A DNA stretch of 38,401 nt from Amphimedon queenslandica. Its lineage: Eukaryota > Porifera > Demospongiae > Haplosclerida > Niphatidae. Every line of letters starts with the position of its first letter. Position 1 is the stretch's first letter. Below are positions 20,901 to 31,699 of this stretch, piece by piece. The notes beneath the pieces were generated by a model, which searched no databases, was not told where the DNA came from, and saw only the letters and a list, made by a program, of their open reading frames with translations. A program made the position numbers and the translations under genes. The stretch lies in contig NW_003546247.1 in NCBI RefSeq assembly GCF_000090795.2, positions 682,219 through 720,619 of the forward strand, in the 5' to 3' direction.

Positions 20901-21290
20901 TAGTTTGTTACTCGTTCTCTCTTTCTTCTAGTCATCAAGCCAAATAAGGAAGAAGCCAGTGACCATTCCAGCTATGATGTACATTCCCTGTTAGCACTCT
21001 GAGAACGTAGGTAGACTATTGAGCGCTTACAAAACAGACTATGTTTTTCATTATTTCTACTGGTTAGGACAAAGTGCCACAAACCTAGAAAAGCAACGAC
21101 AAAACATTCAAAACAATTTCTTAAATTCATTCTGAAAAGATTACATTTAACATCATAACTATTGTCAAGATATTTGCTTGTGAATGATGTTTGAATGATC
21201 CCTCAACATCACAAAAGATTTGACTATACGTCATGTGTTTTGTATTTATTCCTTGTAGCACGGTACATCACTTGTTGTGGTAAGAGTTTG
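20901..21290. other. Intergenic stretch
   Basis: No gene recognised; it leads into the satellite array. Confidence 0.4.
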
Positions 21291-22413
21291 TGTCCACACT
21301 ACCTTAGTAATGTGTTAGGAGTATCTAAATGTATAGAAATATGTAATGTGCATTTTGTACTTATTGTTATTATAACTTACCTTAGTAGTGTAGCATAGTG
21401 TCCTTTACTGTTATACACTTGTTGTGTTAGAAGTACATGTATGTAATGGTATACACAAGGTGGTAATGTGTATTGTGTACTTACTATTATTATAATTCAC
21501 CTTAGTAATGTAGCATAGTGTCCTTTACTGTTATACAAATGTATTACTTCATGTGTTAGGAGTATCTATTGTACATCAAACATGGTAATGTGTATTGTAC
21601 CCTTATTATTAGTATAATTCACCTTAGTAATGTAGCATAGAGTCCTTCACTGTTATACAGTTGCATTGCTTGATGTGTTAGGAATATCTAATAGTATATA
21701 AAAGATGGTAATGTGTATTATTAGTATAATTTGCCTTAGTAGTGTGGCATAGTGTCCTTTACCATTATACAGTTGTATTGCTTTTTGTGTCTGTAATATC
21801 TAATTGTATATAAAAGATGGTAATGTGTATTCTGTATTTATTATTAGTATAACTTACCTTAGTAGTGTAGCATAATGTCTTTTACTATTATACAGTTGTA
21901 TTGCTTTAAGTGTTTGGTGTATCTAATTTAATGGTATACAAAAGATTGCAATGTGTATTGTGTATTTATTATTAGTATAATTCACCTTAGTAGAGTAGCA
22001 TAGTGTCCTTTATTGTTATACAGTTGTATTGCTTGATGTGTTAGGAGTATCTAATTGTATAGCGAAGATCGTAATGTGTATTGTGTACTTATTATTAGTA
22101 TTACTTACATTCATGGTGTTGCATATTGTCCTTCCCTGTTTCACAGTTCTATTGCTTGTTATGTCGTATTATCTGATTGTATACCAAAGTGTCTTATTGT
22201 TAGTATAATTTACCTTAATAGTGTAATATAGTGTCCTTCATTGTTATACAGTTGTGTTGCTTGATGTGTTAGGAGTATCTAATTGTATAGCGAAGATCGC
22301 AATGTGTATTATGTACTTACTATTAGTATAACTTACCTTGATAGTGTAGCATATTGTCCTTCCCTGTTACACAGTCGTATTGCTTGTTGTGTCTGTAAAA
22401 TCTAATTCTATAA
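21290..22413 (+). repeat. Satellite array, about 10 units of ~123 bp
   Basis: Each unit contains TAGTATAATTCACCTTAGTA, GTGTAGCATAGTGTCCTTTA, CTGTTATACAGTTGTATTGC, TTGATGTGTTAGGAGTATCT and AATGTGTATTGTGTACTTAT. CCTTAG-type markers recur near 21302, 21382, 21502, 21622, 21734, 21859, 21986, 22210 and 22336. Units differ by substitutions and short deletions, so the array is not recent. No coding potential. Confidence 0.9.
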
Positions 22414-23036
22414 TAGTGAGTGGGCATATCAAAGGCACCGCCTGTGGTTACAAATGTGATGTAACACAGCTTTCATTTGTAACACTCCCTGTGGTTTTAT
22501 TTGTATCCCTGTGGGTTGACAGCAAAATCACTTAAAATGAAATATTATAAGAAGCAACATTATTGTACAGGTATTATAAGCTGAAAGTCAACTATCACTA
22601 AAGCTTGCAATGAAGTCTGGCCAAGGCACAGTGGCCTGCGGGAATGGACAGCGGGTACAAAGTCGGAACAATTGTGAGTCTCTGGAGTACAGAAAACTTT
22701 AGATCAATTCATAGACCAATAATCCATGCAGGTAGAGTTTCACTGCTCTCCTTCCGTGTTGAAATCAATGGTTGACTAAGCCTCAATAATAAATAAGATG
22801 GCCGGGGAAGGTAAAATCGATACATGGCCACTCAGCAAGTGCAGGATCTCTGTTCTGGACCTCTTTCAGACTTATCCTGAAAATAGTAAGATTATGTCAA
22901 CCTAAAGCCTGAATCAGTTAATAAAAGTGCCTTTTTCTGAGCCTCCTGTCCTCCATTTCTACAATTTTATGACGAGGTGTGGTGCTACTGAGCATGCGCA
23001 TTGGCGCGCGCCTTTGATACGCCCACTCATTACTAC
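22414..23036. mobile_element. MITE E inserted in the satellite array
   Basis: The ends read TAGTGAGTGGGCATATCAAAGGCACCG on the left and, inverted on the right, ATGAGTGGGCGTATCAAAGGCGCGC. The ~620-bp interior is unrelated to the satellite and has no recognised ORF. It interrupts a satellite unit after TCTAATTCTATAA; the unit resumes at about 23213. Confidence 0.7.
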
Positions 23037-23037
23037 A

Positions 23038-23212
23038 CAAATATGTTAATAACACCCCCACTGTGGGATACATTGCATTTGTACAACCTCCACCCTCGGG
23101 ACTGCAGCCCTTGGGCTTGGTCATACAAAAGCAATGTATCCCTAGCGGGGGTTTTAATACGTTTACTTGTAGGTCATACAAATGCAATGTATCCCTAGCA
23201 GGGGTGTTATAA
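23038..23212. mobile_element. Small TIR element F next to MITE E
   Basis: The left end TGTTAATAACACCCCCACTGTGGGATACATTGCATTTGTA is inverted at the right end as TACAAATGCAATGTATCCCTAGCAGGGGTGTTATAACATTTA. A third, directly repeated, copy of the right end lies at about 23118-23170, so the right end is tandemly duplicated. Non-coding, about 175 bp. Confidence 0.7.
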
Positions 23213-23560
23213 CATTTACTTGTATACCAAAGATCATAATGTTCATTGTGTACTTACTATTAGTATAATTTACCTTAGTAGAGTAGCATAGAATCCTTTA
23301 TTGTTATACAGTTGTATTGCTTGATGTGTTAGGAGTATCTAATTGTATACTAAAAATGGTAATGTGTATTATGTACTTATTATTAGTATAACTTACCTTG
23401 AGGTGTAGCATAGTGTCCTTCGCTGTTATACAGTTGTATTGCTTGTTGTGTCTGTAATATCTAATTGTATACCAAAAAACGTATTGTGTATTGTGTACTT
23501 ATTATTATTATAATTCACCTTAGTAGTGTAGCATAGTGTCCTTTACTGTTTTATAGTTGT
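23213..23560 (+). repeat. Satellite array continued, about 3 units
   Basis: Same ~123-bp unit and orientation as 21290-22413. It starts mid-unit (TATACCAAAGATCATAATG), exactly completing the unit broken at 22413. Confidence 0.9.
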
Positions 23561-23695
23561 GGATGGATGCACATGTAGAGAGATCGAAATCTGTATTAAG
23601 TAAAAGTTCCTACGTGTAGTGATGGATGTACGTGTAGAGAGATCGAGATCTGTATTGAGTAAAAGTTCCTACGTGTAGTGATGGATGTACGAGTA
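23561..23695 (+). repeat. ~59-bp tandem repeat, just over 2 units
   Basis: The unit GTGATGGATGTACGTGTAGAG, then AGATCGAGATCTGTATTGAGTAAAAGTTCCTACGTGTA, occurs twice in nearly identical form, with the start of a third. It follows the satellite directly. Confidence 0.85.
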
Positions 23696-25220
23696 AATGC
23701 TAGAGAGGTGACATAGGAGGAATAAAAGAAGACAGAGAAAAGAGAGAAATATAGAAAGGAATAGTGACAGAGAAAGAGTTGTCCAAAAGAATTGGAGCAG
23801 AGTGAGACTTCAGAACAGGGTGTGTTCTTAGAAGTAACACATACAGCAAGAGATATACTCAAATCAGAAAATGTATGAGATGAGATGACACTTGTGAAAC
23901 ATGTTGTAGAACATAGAACGACACTTTAAGAGAGTAGGAAATCTGGAGAGTGCATTACAGTAACTTCACTCGCAAAACAAGAGAGAGAATACACCAGGGA
24001 CATGTGAAGGGCTTACAAAAATTCTTATTAAGTGCAGTTAATAACACGGCTTACCTTATGAAATCGAGAAAGTCCTGAAACAAAGAGAGCACTGCACACA
24101 AGTCAATCAGAAAGACCGACAGTTGTGACCAACAAGGCCACATTTACTGCTGCTTCCTCCTTCTAGGAGCTGGTGGGACACCATACTAGTATCTGCCAGA
24201 GATGGTGCTTCAGGTGTATGGTGGGCTGATGATTAATGCTTTGCAGCAGAAGGCAAGGGGCATATCTTGACCTTGCTGTTATCTGGACAAAAATTCCTAA
24301 TTTTTTCAAATAACTACCACTGCCTCTCCGCTGATAACATCTTTGGTAGTACTAGCTCTGGCAGTGTGTCAGAAGGAGGCAGGGTAACATCATCTCTCAA
24401 TAAACTTATTTTTCTAATGCTACTATCTACCGATTCTTGAGCTAACAAGTCTTCCTGCAGTAGTAAATCCTTCTCCAGCGTTATATAGATCTTTTCTATC
24501 TCGTATATGCGCTTAAAGAAACATTGCAAAAAGCCCGTTCAATCAAAGCATTGCACAGAAACCTCTCCGGTGCTAGATCCAACCAATTGGGAAACATTCA
24601 CTACTGCGGAATCATCAACAAATTTAGCAATATCCTCTAAGCAACATATTGCAATCTTCTTAAAAGCTGTTTGATGAGCCCAAAGCACCAGTCTGGTGTG
24701 AGCTTAGTATGCCCAACTAAAAGGAGATCTTGATGAATTTATTCCTGTGTGTCAGTACTCTCCAGGCCAAATATTGAATAAGAGTATTATTCTTATTTTG
24801 ACCTGTACAGTTGTCAGCATTGAGAAGGATCATACTGGCATTGATGCCATTGTTTTCAACGTAGTGATGGAGGTAGCTGACAACGGTATTTGCCCCCTTT
24901 TCTGTGTCCAATGCCTCATCCACTAGGCATGAACCCCAAACAAGCCACATTTCCTTGGTGTTAAGAAGTTGATGGGACCAGGCTGCAATGGATGACTGGG
25001 GTAATGCACCAGCAAATTTTAATTTTAGAATGAAGATGTGAAAGAACACTAACTGACTTGTTGTGCATAGTCAAAGCTATAGTAAACTTTGACATCCATT
25101 TCTTTGATTGGCCTTTCAATGGTTAGGTCCAGCTTCTTGATGGCATCTTTAGTCCTCGTCAACAATTTCCTGAAGTAATCTCTCTCCTGCCTTGCAAGCT
25201 CCTTTGTAGCTACTATTGCC

Positions 25221-25773
25221 TTTGAAAACATCAAACATTTTAGACATTACCGACACACCAAGCAATGCAACTGTCGTACAGTAAAGGACACTATGCTACA
25301 CTACTACGGTAATTTATACTTATAATAAGTACACAATACACATTACCATGTTTTATGTACAATTAGGCACTCCTAACACATCAAGTAATACCACTGTATA
25401 ATAGGGAAGGACACTATGCTACACTACTAAAGTGAATTATACTAATAATAAGTTTACAATACGCATTACCGTGTTTTATCTACAATTAGATACTCCTAAC
25501 ACATGAAGCAATACAACTGTATAACAGTAAAGGACACTATGCCACACTACTAAGGCAAATTATACTAATAATAAGTATACAATACACAATACCATCTTTC
25601 ATATACTGTTAGATATTCCTAACACATGAAGAAAAAGTACTGTACATTTATGTAGTATCATTATTCTTCATTTTAAATGTAATATGAAATAACAAGTTAT
25701 ATCAAGACAAAGTTACTAAGTGACAGTATTTCACAGGCAAGAGTAATTGCATTGTTAATAATAATAAATGTAC
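25221..25773 (-). other. Intron of the DUF7869 gene, containing inverted satellite
   Basis: Donor GTACATTT after ...CGTCAGTCAGAG and acceptor GATGTTTTCAAAG join RQSE to AIVATKELARQERDYF in frame. The intron is 553 bp, far longer than others here, because it holds three inverted satellite units. Confidence 0.6.
25260..25640 (-). repeat. Three inverted satellite units
   Basis: Reverse-complement copies of the ~123-bp unit: TAAAGGACACTATGCTACAC, AATTATACTAATAATAAGT, ACAATACACATTACCATGTT, AGATACTCCTAACACATGAAG. The markers recur near 25290, 25420 and 25545. Confidence 0.9.
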
Positions 25774-26982
25774 CTCTGACTGACGCTCAGTCTCACACCC
25801 AGCATTCCGTAAAATTGCAGTGCTGTTCTACTTGCACATCTAGCATAAGTCCATCATTGGCTTGATGCAGTAAAAGTGGGGAACACTTACTCCATATTTT
25901 TACAGGCACTTTCACTGAGAGCATGTTCCCTACCAGCATCAGCATACTGCCTGTAAACCATGCGTCGGGACACACTAGATGGCAATAGCTTGGCCTTTCC
26001 GTAATCCCTCACTTTTTGGTATCCTCCCAGGTAGTAAAATGGTGTAGTCTTCACCATAGTTCTCCAAAAATGCTACCACATCTTTAATGCCTTCCACAGA
26101 GAGAGCATGACATGGAATACGACCAGTTTTCCCATGAACCCTACTTTAAAAATTTTAATTACTTTACTTAGGATTATTTTTATTACTTCTACTTAGGTTT
26201 CATTCCATTTTGAAGGAAATGCCTCAAGTTCTTGTAAGTACCATTTCTGATACTGTAGATGAACAAGAAGAGCTTCTTACATATCTCTTTTTAAAAGATA
26301 AGAAATTATTATTTGTTATAGATATTTTGTGTTGACTACTTTCTTTCCCCTGTATTCATATTCAGTCCTATTCCTCTCAACTGTTTCACAAGAGTTTGAA
26401 GACTTCAGGTGTCCAAGAATAGTCATCTCCTGTTAGTCCTTTGTCAGTTCTTGCAAATCCCAGTGCACTCTCATCAGATCATCCTTCTCAAACTGTGTGT
26501 GGCACTTTTTTGCACAACACCCACTACAGTACAATGCCTCAATCTCCCTCTCTCTCAAACCCACAGCTCTCTCATCCAGCTTTAGATCCTCTGGTTCCAC
26601 AACTATGGTGTTGCTAGTAGCAGGAGTGATGAGTGGTTCTTCATTATCATACTCCTCTTCCGCTGCTCCAGGTGCTGTGAAAGCTTCTGCTGTGATGTGA
26701 AGTGCAGCTGCTCTGGGGCTGTTGGCAAGAGCCCATTACATTCATATTCACCATCATCGCTTTCACAGTCCGAATATCCTATGGCATGATAATAGTTGCT
26801 TTATTTGTTTTGTTGTTATCAGTTGTTAACGTCTTTGTATAAACAAGGAAAACAATATTCATTACTAATAATTATAGTATAGCTTACCTTGGCTCTGCAT
26901 AAAGGAGTAGAAGTATTTTCCTAGAAGAGTGAGAAGAGTAGAGTCCTGTGTTGAGAAGCTTTGCTTTTTCCTCCGCAGACAT

Positions 26983-28294
26983 TCACAAAAGCACTAACAG
27001 TACCGTACAATTTGTAAATTAGCGTCGCCGTGGTTAGCTACATGATGCCATACAACACTGGCCCACACAAGTACCTTGACTCTGTTCCGTAAATGGAGGA
27101 TGCCTTTTGCAAAGAAAGCCTTCTGAATTGAGTAATACATGGAGTTTTGGGGAGATTTTGGTATTAGTAGATAGGTATTGACTTATATAAGACATATCAA
27201 ATAGAAAAAAATTCGCCAAAAAATATCCTGTCCCATTTCTGGTGGTAACAGGGATTGGTTATGGACCGGAAGTCAATTATCTGACTGTTATAATCATTCA
27301 CATAGTTTTTGTTTATTAACCCATTCTGCTTTGTATTACAGCCTTACTACACTGATGAATAAAAATTGTGTAAAACTAAAACAAAAACTAGAACTAGAAA
27401 ATAACCAGTACATTCTCATATAACAATCATTGAACTATTATTGTACAAAATAAAATGAGTTAAGAGTCATGCCTGAATCTGCCACAAGTATGCAAAACAG
27501 GCCTTTTAAGAAGTACTTCTGTGGTTGTATCACAATATAGAAAGGCTCTTTTGGTCCTGTTGTAATATAAACATAAAAATGGTAAATCACTATATGATTA
27601 ATTCTATATACTCCAAGCTATCCTGCCAGCAGACGTACACAAATGAACAATTGGCTGCTATGTGGCAATTCATTCTGACGTCATTATTAAGTATCACTCA
27701 AAATGAAATTCGCAGCTTCCTTATCCCTTAGTAATGGTAATATAATGTTTTGAGAGAGACACAAGCCTTATTGACAGAAATAGCAACGTTAGTGATTTGC
27801 CAAAATAGTCTGCCATCTCGAAAATGACACCAGAGGTTGTGAATGGTTTTTATTCTTAAATGATGCGCTCACATAATACTATTGCCAATCCCGTACACGT
27901 TAGTCCATTATATCCCACTTGAACTGATAAAATCTGTGCATGAACTGAGAACACAGATAGTTTCTCTTATTTTGACAGAGATGTATGCTTCCGTTAGGTC
28001 TTTTAGTCTATGTTTACCATGCAATCTCCATTTAGGTGAATGCTTTTGAGTGTGTCAATACCTTCTATCTTGAAATATTGGACATTTATAAATAAGTTTA
28101 GCTATTTTAATTTTATCACTGGTTGCCATCTTTTATTGGCACCCGAAACAAGGTGGCGAAAAATCCAACTTTGTTTCGGTTTTTGACTCTATTACTGCCC
28201 CTTTTGAGATCATGTCTCTGAGATCTCTAGGGAAACCAACTACCTTTGATTTTGATTTAGTGTGGCTGGGTAAGGCTTTTGGGTTTTGGCTAAC
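26983..28294. other. Intergenic stretch
   Basis: No recognised gene or repeat. Short open frames (at most 68 codons) match nothing I know. Confidence 0.4.
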
Positions 28295-28395
28295 AGTAAT
28301 TTATACTCCGCTCTCTGAGAGTGGCCCTCACAAAAATTGATCTCATGTAGTGTTCTACATCAGGAGTGGTAGTTTTTAGCACTCCAAGCTGGTCC
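28295..28395 (-). mobile_element. DIRS gag scrap
   Basis: The translation LDQLGVLKTTTPDVEHYMRS parallels LDQAGVLKSTTPNVEHNRRS of the DIRS gag at 32740-32800, and the DNA is similar over about 100 bp (GTTCTACAT-AGGAGT...TTTTAGCACTCC). It is joined directly to the reverse-transcriptase relic on its right. Confidence 0.65.
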
Positions 28396-28399
28396 AGCC

Positions 28400-29700
28400 A
28401 ATTGACCTGGCCTGGATGAGAGGTTTTGTCATCGAAAGCTAAGGAAACTAAGCCAGCTAGAGTAACATCATCCAAGTAGGCAACCTGAAACGGAGAACGA
28501 AGGAAAATGAGAGAGATAAAACGAAACAGGCCTAGTGGATCACCCTTGCAGGAGAAGAAGGGGAGTAAGCTTAGTGACAAACAAAAAAATGTCGGCACGC
28601 AGGTCTCTAACTGTCTCCAACATACAGTCCTAAGGAACGCAATTAAAAGCATTGAAAAAAATCGAAATTGACCATAACATCACTTGTGGAAGGTCACTGA
28701 GGAAGTGGCAAACTGAATGAATGGCAGACTCTAACCCAACTTTAGCACCTACACCAAATTGGTACGGTGCTAAAAGCTCAGATATATCCATTGACATCAT
28801 ATGACAAATCACAATTACGACCAGGTTCCTCAAAAATTTACCGGCCTGATCCCATTTCTGTTCTTATGGAAAGCCAGAAGAGGAGCCCCAAAAGAATAAT
28901 AAGTACTGAAGAGGGAACCCCCCTTTGAAGATCATACAAAGAGGCCAAAACTGAGAGTAAGGAAGAAATATGAGGCTCTGAAGACAGCATGTCCTTTGAA
29001 TGCCGGGGCTGAAGCACATTAGGAACACCAGCAAACCCACACAGAAGTGTATGAATAGCACTAGCTAATTTGACTGCCCTTACATGCATATGATCTGTAA
29101 CCAGAAAATCTGTAGGGGGATGAAACTCAACAGGGGAAGGATGGCGTTTGTCATGAAGAGCGTGAAAGGTGGCATCAGAAGGGAGAGCAATACTGGAATG
29201 AGAAGATGCAATAGGAATAGCCCTACAAAAGTCGTCTTCCAGATGCTGGGACACTGCTAATGCAAGACACTCATTTGAGCTGAAAGAACAGACATGCTGG
29301 TGATATTGCTCGAACTGACTGAGAAGGGAAATAGGAGGACCACAATCAGAAGCAAGCTACTAATTAAGTAGTTCTGGAAGTCAAGGAAACCACTTCCCTC
29401 CGCAATTGGGGGAGAAGAGACACTGGGTGGCAAGTGCGAGCAACGTCTTTTGGGAAGATAATTTGAATTAATTAATACAAATGACCTCTTCCACCACAGA
29501 ACGAAAAAATGAAGCCACCTGAAGCTTTAGGAAGACGTCTATAGAAGACTGAAGATGTAAGAAAGCGTCAGGAAAAGAGGCAGAAGGACCATTTACCAAT
29601 GCGGAACCATGTGTTAGGCCGAGTTGACGAAGTAGACTGGATAACCATCGCCCCAACCACAAAATGGGAGCCTGAACAGTGACTGGCTCAGGGGCCCATT
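28400..29700 (-). pseudogene. Reverse-transcriptase relic of the YLDD(G/V)TL type
   Basis: From the right: an upstream domain (FCRAIPIASSHSSIALPSDATFHALHDKRHPSP near 29170-29230; HMHVRAVKLASAIHTLLCGFAGVPNVLQPRHSKDML near 28990-29090), then RT palm elements LLAPYQFGVGAKVGLESAIHSV (28710-28770), FFNAFNCVPRD (first catalytic Asp replaced: expected DFxNAFN), QGDPLGLFRF (about 28540) and YLDDVTLAG (about 28470, catalytic DD intact). The order and motifs fit a family of non-LTR-like RTs I recall from sponges, cnidarians and protists (PNGSAGGPDG...QGDPLGPLLF...YLDDGTLGG); the exact clade is not certain. At least four frameshifts. No RNase H or endonuclease seen. Confidence 0.72.
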
Positions 29701-30351
29701 ACAGCCAGTTTCATTACCATCCCCATTTCCTCCATATAAATTGCTTGAACTAAGTGTGCAAAATATTTGTCGCCAGGGTTTTACTCATATTCACTCCCTA
29801 GAACATTTGCTTACTTCGCAAAAATGCAATGCCCAAAAGAGTGATTACTTTATGTTGTTCACAACTTCAAAACCACCAACGTCAGAATGTATTGTGGAAG
29901 TGAATCTAAAAAAGTATTATTGTATCACTGCACAATTTTCCCGAATAGTAGTATATCAATAATATGACTTCACAGTTTTTAACAAATGTACTGTAAATGC
30001 CTTGGATGCAATGTTGCTATTATTCCTCCTGAAATCCATTGTGAGATACTTCAACCCTCTTGGCTATACAGTAGTACGCTTTAAAAAAACATAGACAGTC
30101 TGAGACATTATAAATTTATAAATCAGCATATTACAGACAGTCTAAGTCCAAAGTAAAGTCATTACTACTTCCAACAGCCAAATAGCCACAAGATAAAATA
30201 TGAAATATTAAGCTAAAATTTGATTCTAGAAATGACTAATAATTTTAAGCAATCACACAGACTAATTAAATCAATATTAGAAGATTTGAATGTTATTGTG
30301 CTATTGCAATACTATTTTCATGATTCAACTATTTTTTATTACTAAAAGTTG
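29701..30351. other. Intergenic stretch
   Basis: No recognised coding or repeat structure before the DIRS-type element. Confidence 0.4.
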
Positions 30352-30776
30352 TCAGAATGGCTAAGGCCACAAAGTGGCTGCAAGCTATTCTAGATCATAT
30401 GAAGAAAGTGAAGTCAATCATATCAACCATGTTTCACCAGTTTTCTTAACTTACAGCTAATTTGTAGTTAAATAACAAATTTTAATAACTTTTGGTCAGC
30501 CCATCCGGCCACTTGCCTCACTATAAAAGCCCTTGCTTCAGCCATCTTCCTTGGCCTTTGATTATCTTCTCCTCTTCCATTGGGAGGGTGGGTGTGGATA
30601 GTTGATATGATTAACTTGACATTCTTCATATAATCTAGAATAGCTTGCAGCCACTTCGTGGCCTTAGCCATTGTGACAGTTATGTTTCAGAGGCTCAGTC
30701 TCACATGTAAACTGTCATGGCCTTAGCCATTCTGACAGTTAATTTCAGAAGGCTCAGTCTCACATATGAACTGTGT
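30352..30776. repeat. DIRS 3' inverted repeat and internal complementary region
   Basis: Three relationships are seen. 30352-30434 (AATGGCTAAGGCCACAAAGTGG...) is inverted at 30597-30677. 30411-30565 is the inverse of 33556-33690. The block CAGAAGGCTCAGTCTCACATATGAACTGT (30746-30774, with a diverged direct copy near 30690-30715) is the inverse of the outermost 5' repeat at 33679-33706. Confidence 0.8.
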
Positions 30777-30808
30777 TCTTTGTAGCTTCTTCCAAGCTAT
30801 TCTTGTCC

Positions 30809-31680
30809 TTAATGATGGCTATAGGCTGCTCGATCCACTTCTTTGTGATAAAATCTGAAGAAGACTGACTCTGACCTCCAACTGGCTGCTTCAAGGATTT
30901 CTCGCAGAGTAACTCCACCTCTGGCTGCAGCCGAGGCTGACGCCCCACGAATAGAATGGGCTCCAAATACAGAGTCAATCCCTGCCTCTTCAAGAGTAGT
31001 TCTTAGCCATCTTGCAATGGAGCTAGATGTAACCGCATTGTGCTGTTTTATGAAGGAAATGAACAGTCTGTTTTCATTTCGCCTCATTTGCTTGGTTTTG
31101 TCCAGGTATGTATCAAGGGTGTTAACTGGACTAAGGGTAGTGTCAGCCGGGAAGGCTGGAAACTAAAAGAATTCAATTGGCTTTCCTTGTCTTTATTTTT
31201 TTTGCCATAGCTGAGAGCAAAATGATGCCATATTCATACCTCTTTGTCAAATTGTGAGAGGTCGGCTGACCAATGGAAAGGCTGTTTTTAAAGTCAGCCC
31301 CTCCACTGATAAGGGTGTTTCCTTCCCTGAGAAGTTTAATACCCTCTAAACATCCCAAGTATTAGAATATGTAGGGATGAGTGGTCTCACATTGAATACC
31401 CCTTTCACCAGTCTGGTGATGATGGGGTGTTGACGTACTGGTGGTCCATCAACCTTTTCATGCACCAATGATACGGTTGATCTCTATGCATGGACCGAGT
31501 TGCACTGATAACCCGCTTGATAAAGTGTTGTTTAAAATTAGCAACGTCACTTACAGGTCCTAAAAAGGGATTGGAACCCTGTTTAGTACTTGAACTGAAG
31601 AAGAGGTCTGTAGCTTGGCTTGAATGACCTTGTTCATCGAGTCTTTCCCTGAGATGCTCCATATGGCTAGTTGGGGCGTT
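30809..31680 (-). pseudogene. DIRS tyrosine recombinase
   Basis: This enzyme would integrate the circular DNA intermediate without making a target duplication. N-terminal blocks HMEHLRERLDEQGHSSQA (about 31660) and HPIITRLVKGVFNVRPLIPTYSNTWDV (about 31350-31430, frameshifted) fit the DIRS core-binding domain. The first catalytic Arg box appears as QRGMNMAS near 31230, just after an in-frame stop. The C-terminal catalytic half is open: SSSIARWLRTTLEEAGIDSV, AHSIRGASASAAA (H-x-x-R), EILEAASWRSESVFFRFYHKEV (candidate Trp and Tyr). Stops and frameshifts inactivate it. Confidence 0.82.
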
Positions 31681-31699
31681 ATTGGAACTGACTCTATTG

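Larger units (their letters stand above)
24118..26982 (-). pseudogene. DUF7869-family protein gene, decayed
   Basis: The start is the ATG at 26982 (MSAEEKAKLLNTG...), with a GTAAGC donor near 26889. Exons in order give: CESDDGEYECNGLLPTAPEQ; KCHTQFEKDDLMRVHWDLQEL; KKLFLFIYSIRNGTYKNLRHF; VHGKTGRIPCHALSVEGIKDVVAFLENYGEDYTILLPGRIP; a frameshift, then KAKLLPSSVSRR and KPMMDLC; ARQERDYFRKLLTRTKDAIKK; VYYSFDYAQQV; LNADNCTGQNKNNTLIQYLAWRVLT (24790-24850); GHTKLTPDWCFGL; LSAERQW; and a C-terminal CGLVGHNCRSF resembling a zinc knuckle. I associate the FDYAQQV and ADNCxGQNKNN motifs with DUF7869. Its function is unknown; a transposon origin is possible but no TIRs were found. Stops and frameshifts indicate decay. 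Confidence 0.68.

Noticed and set aside
28120..28210. Possible hairpin CCGAAACAAGGTGG / CTTTGTTTCGG
   Set aside because: The inverted match is short (about 10 bp) and no associated element ends were found.
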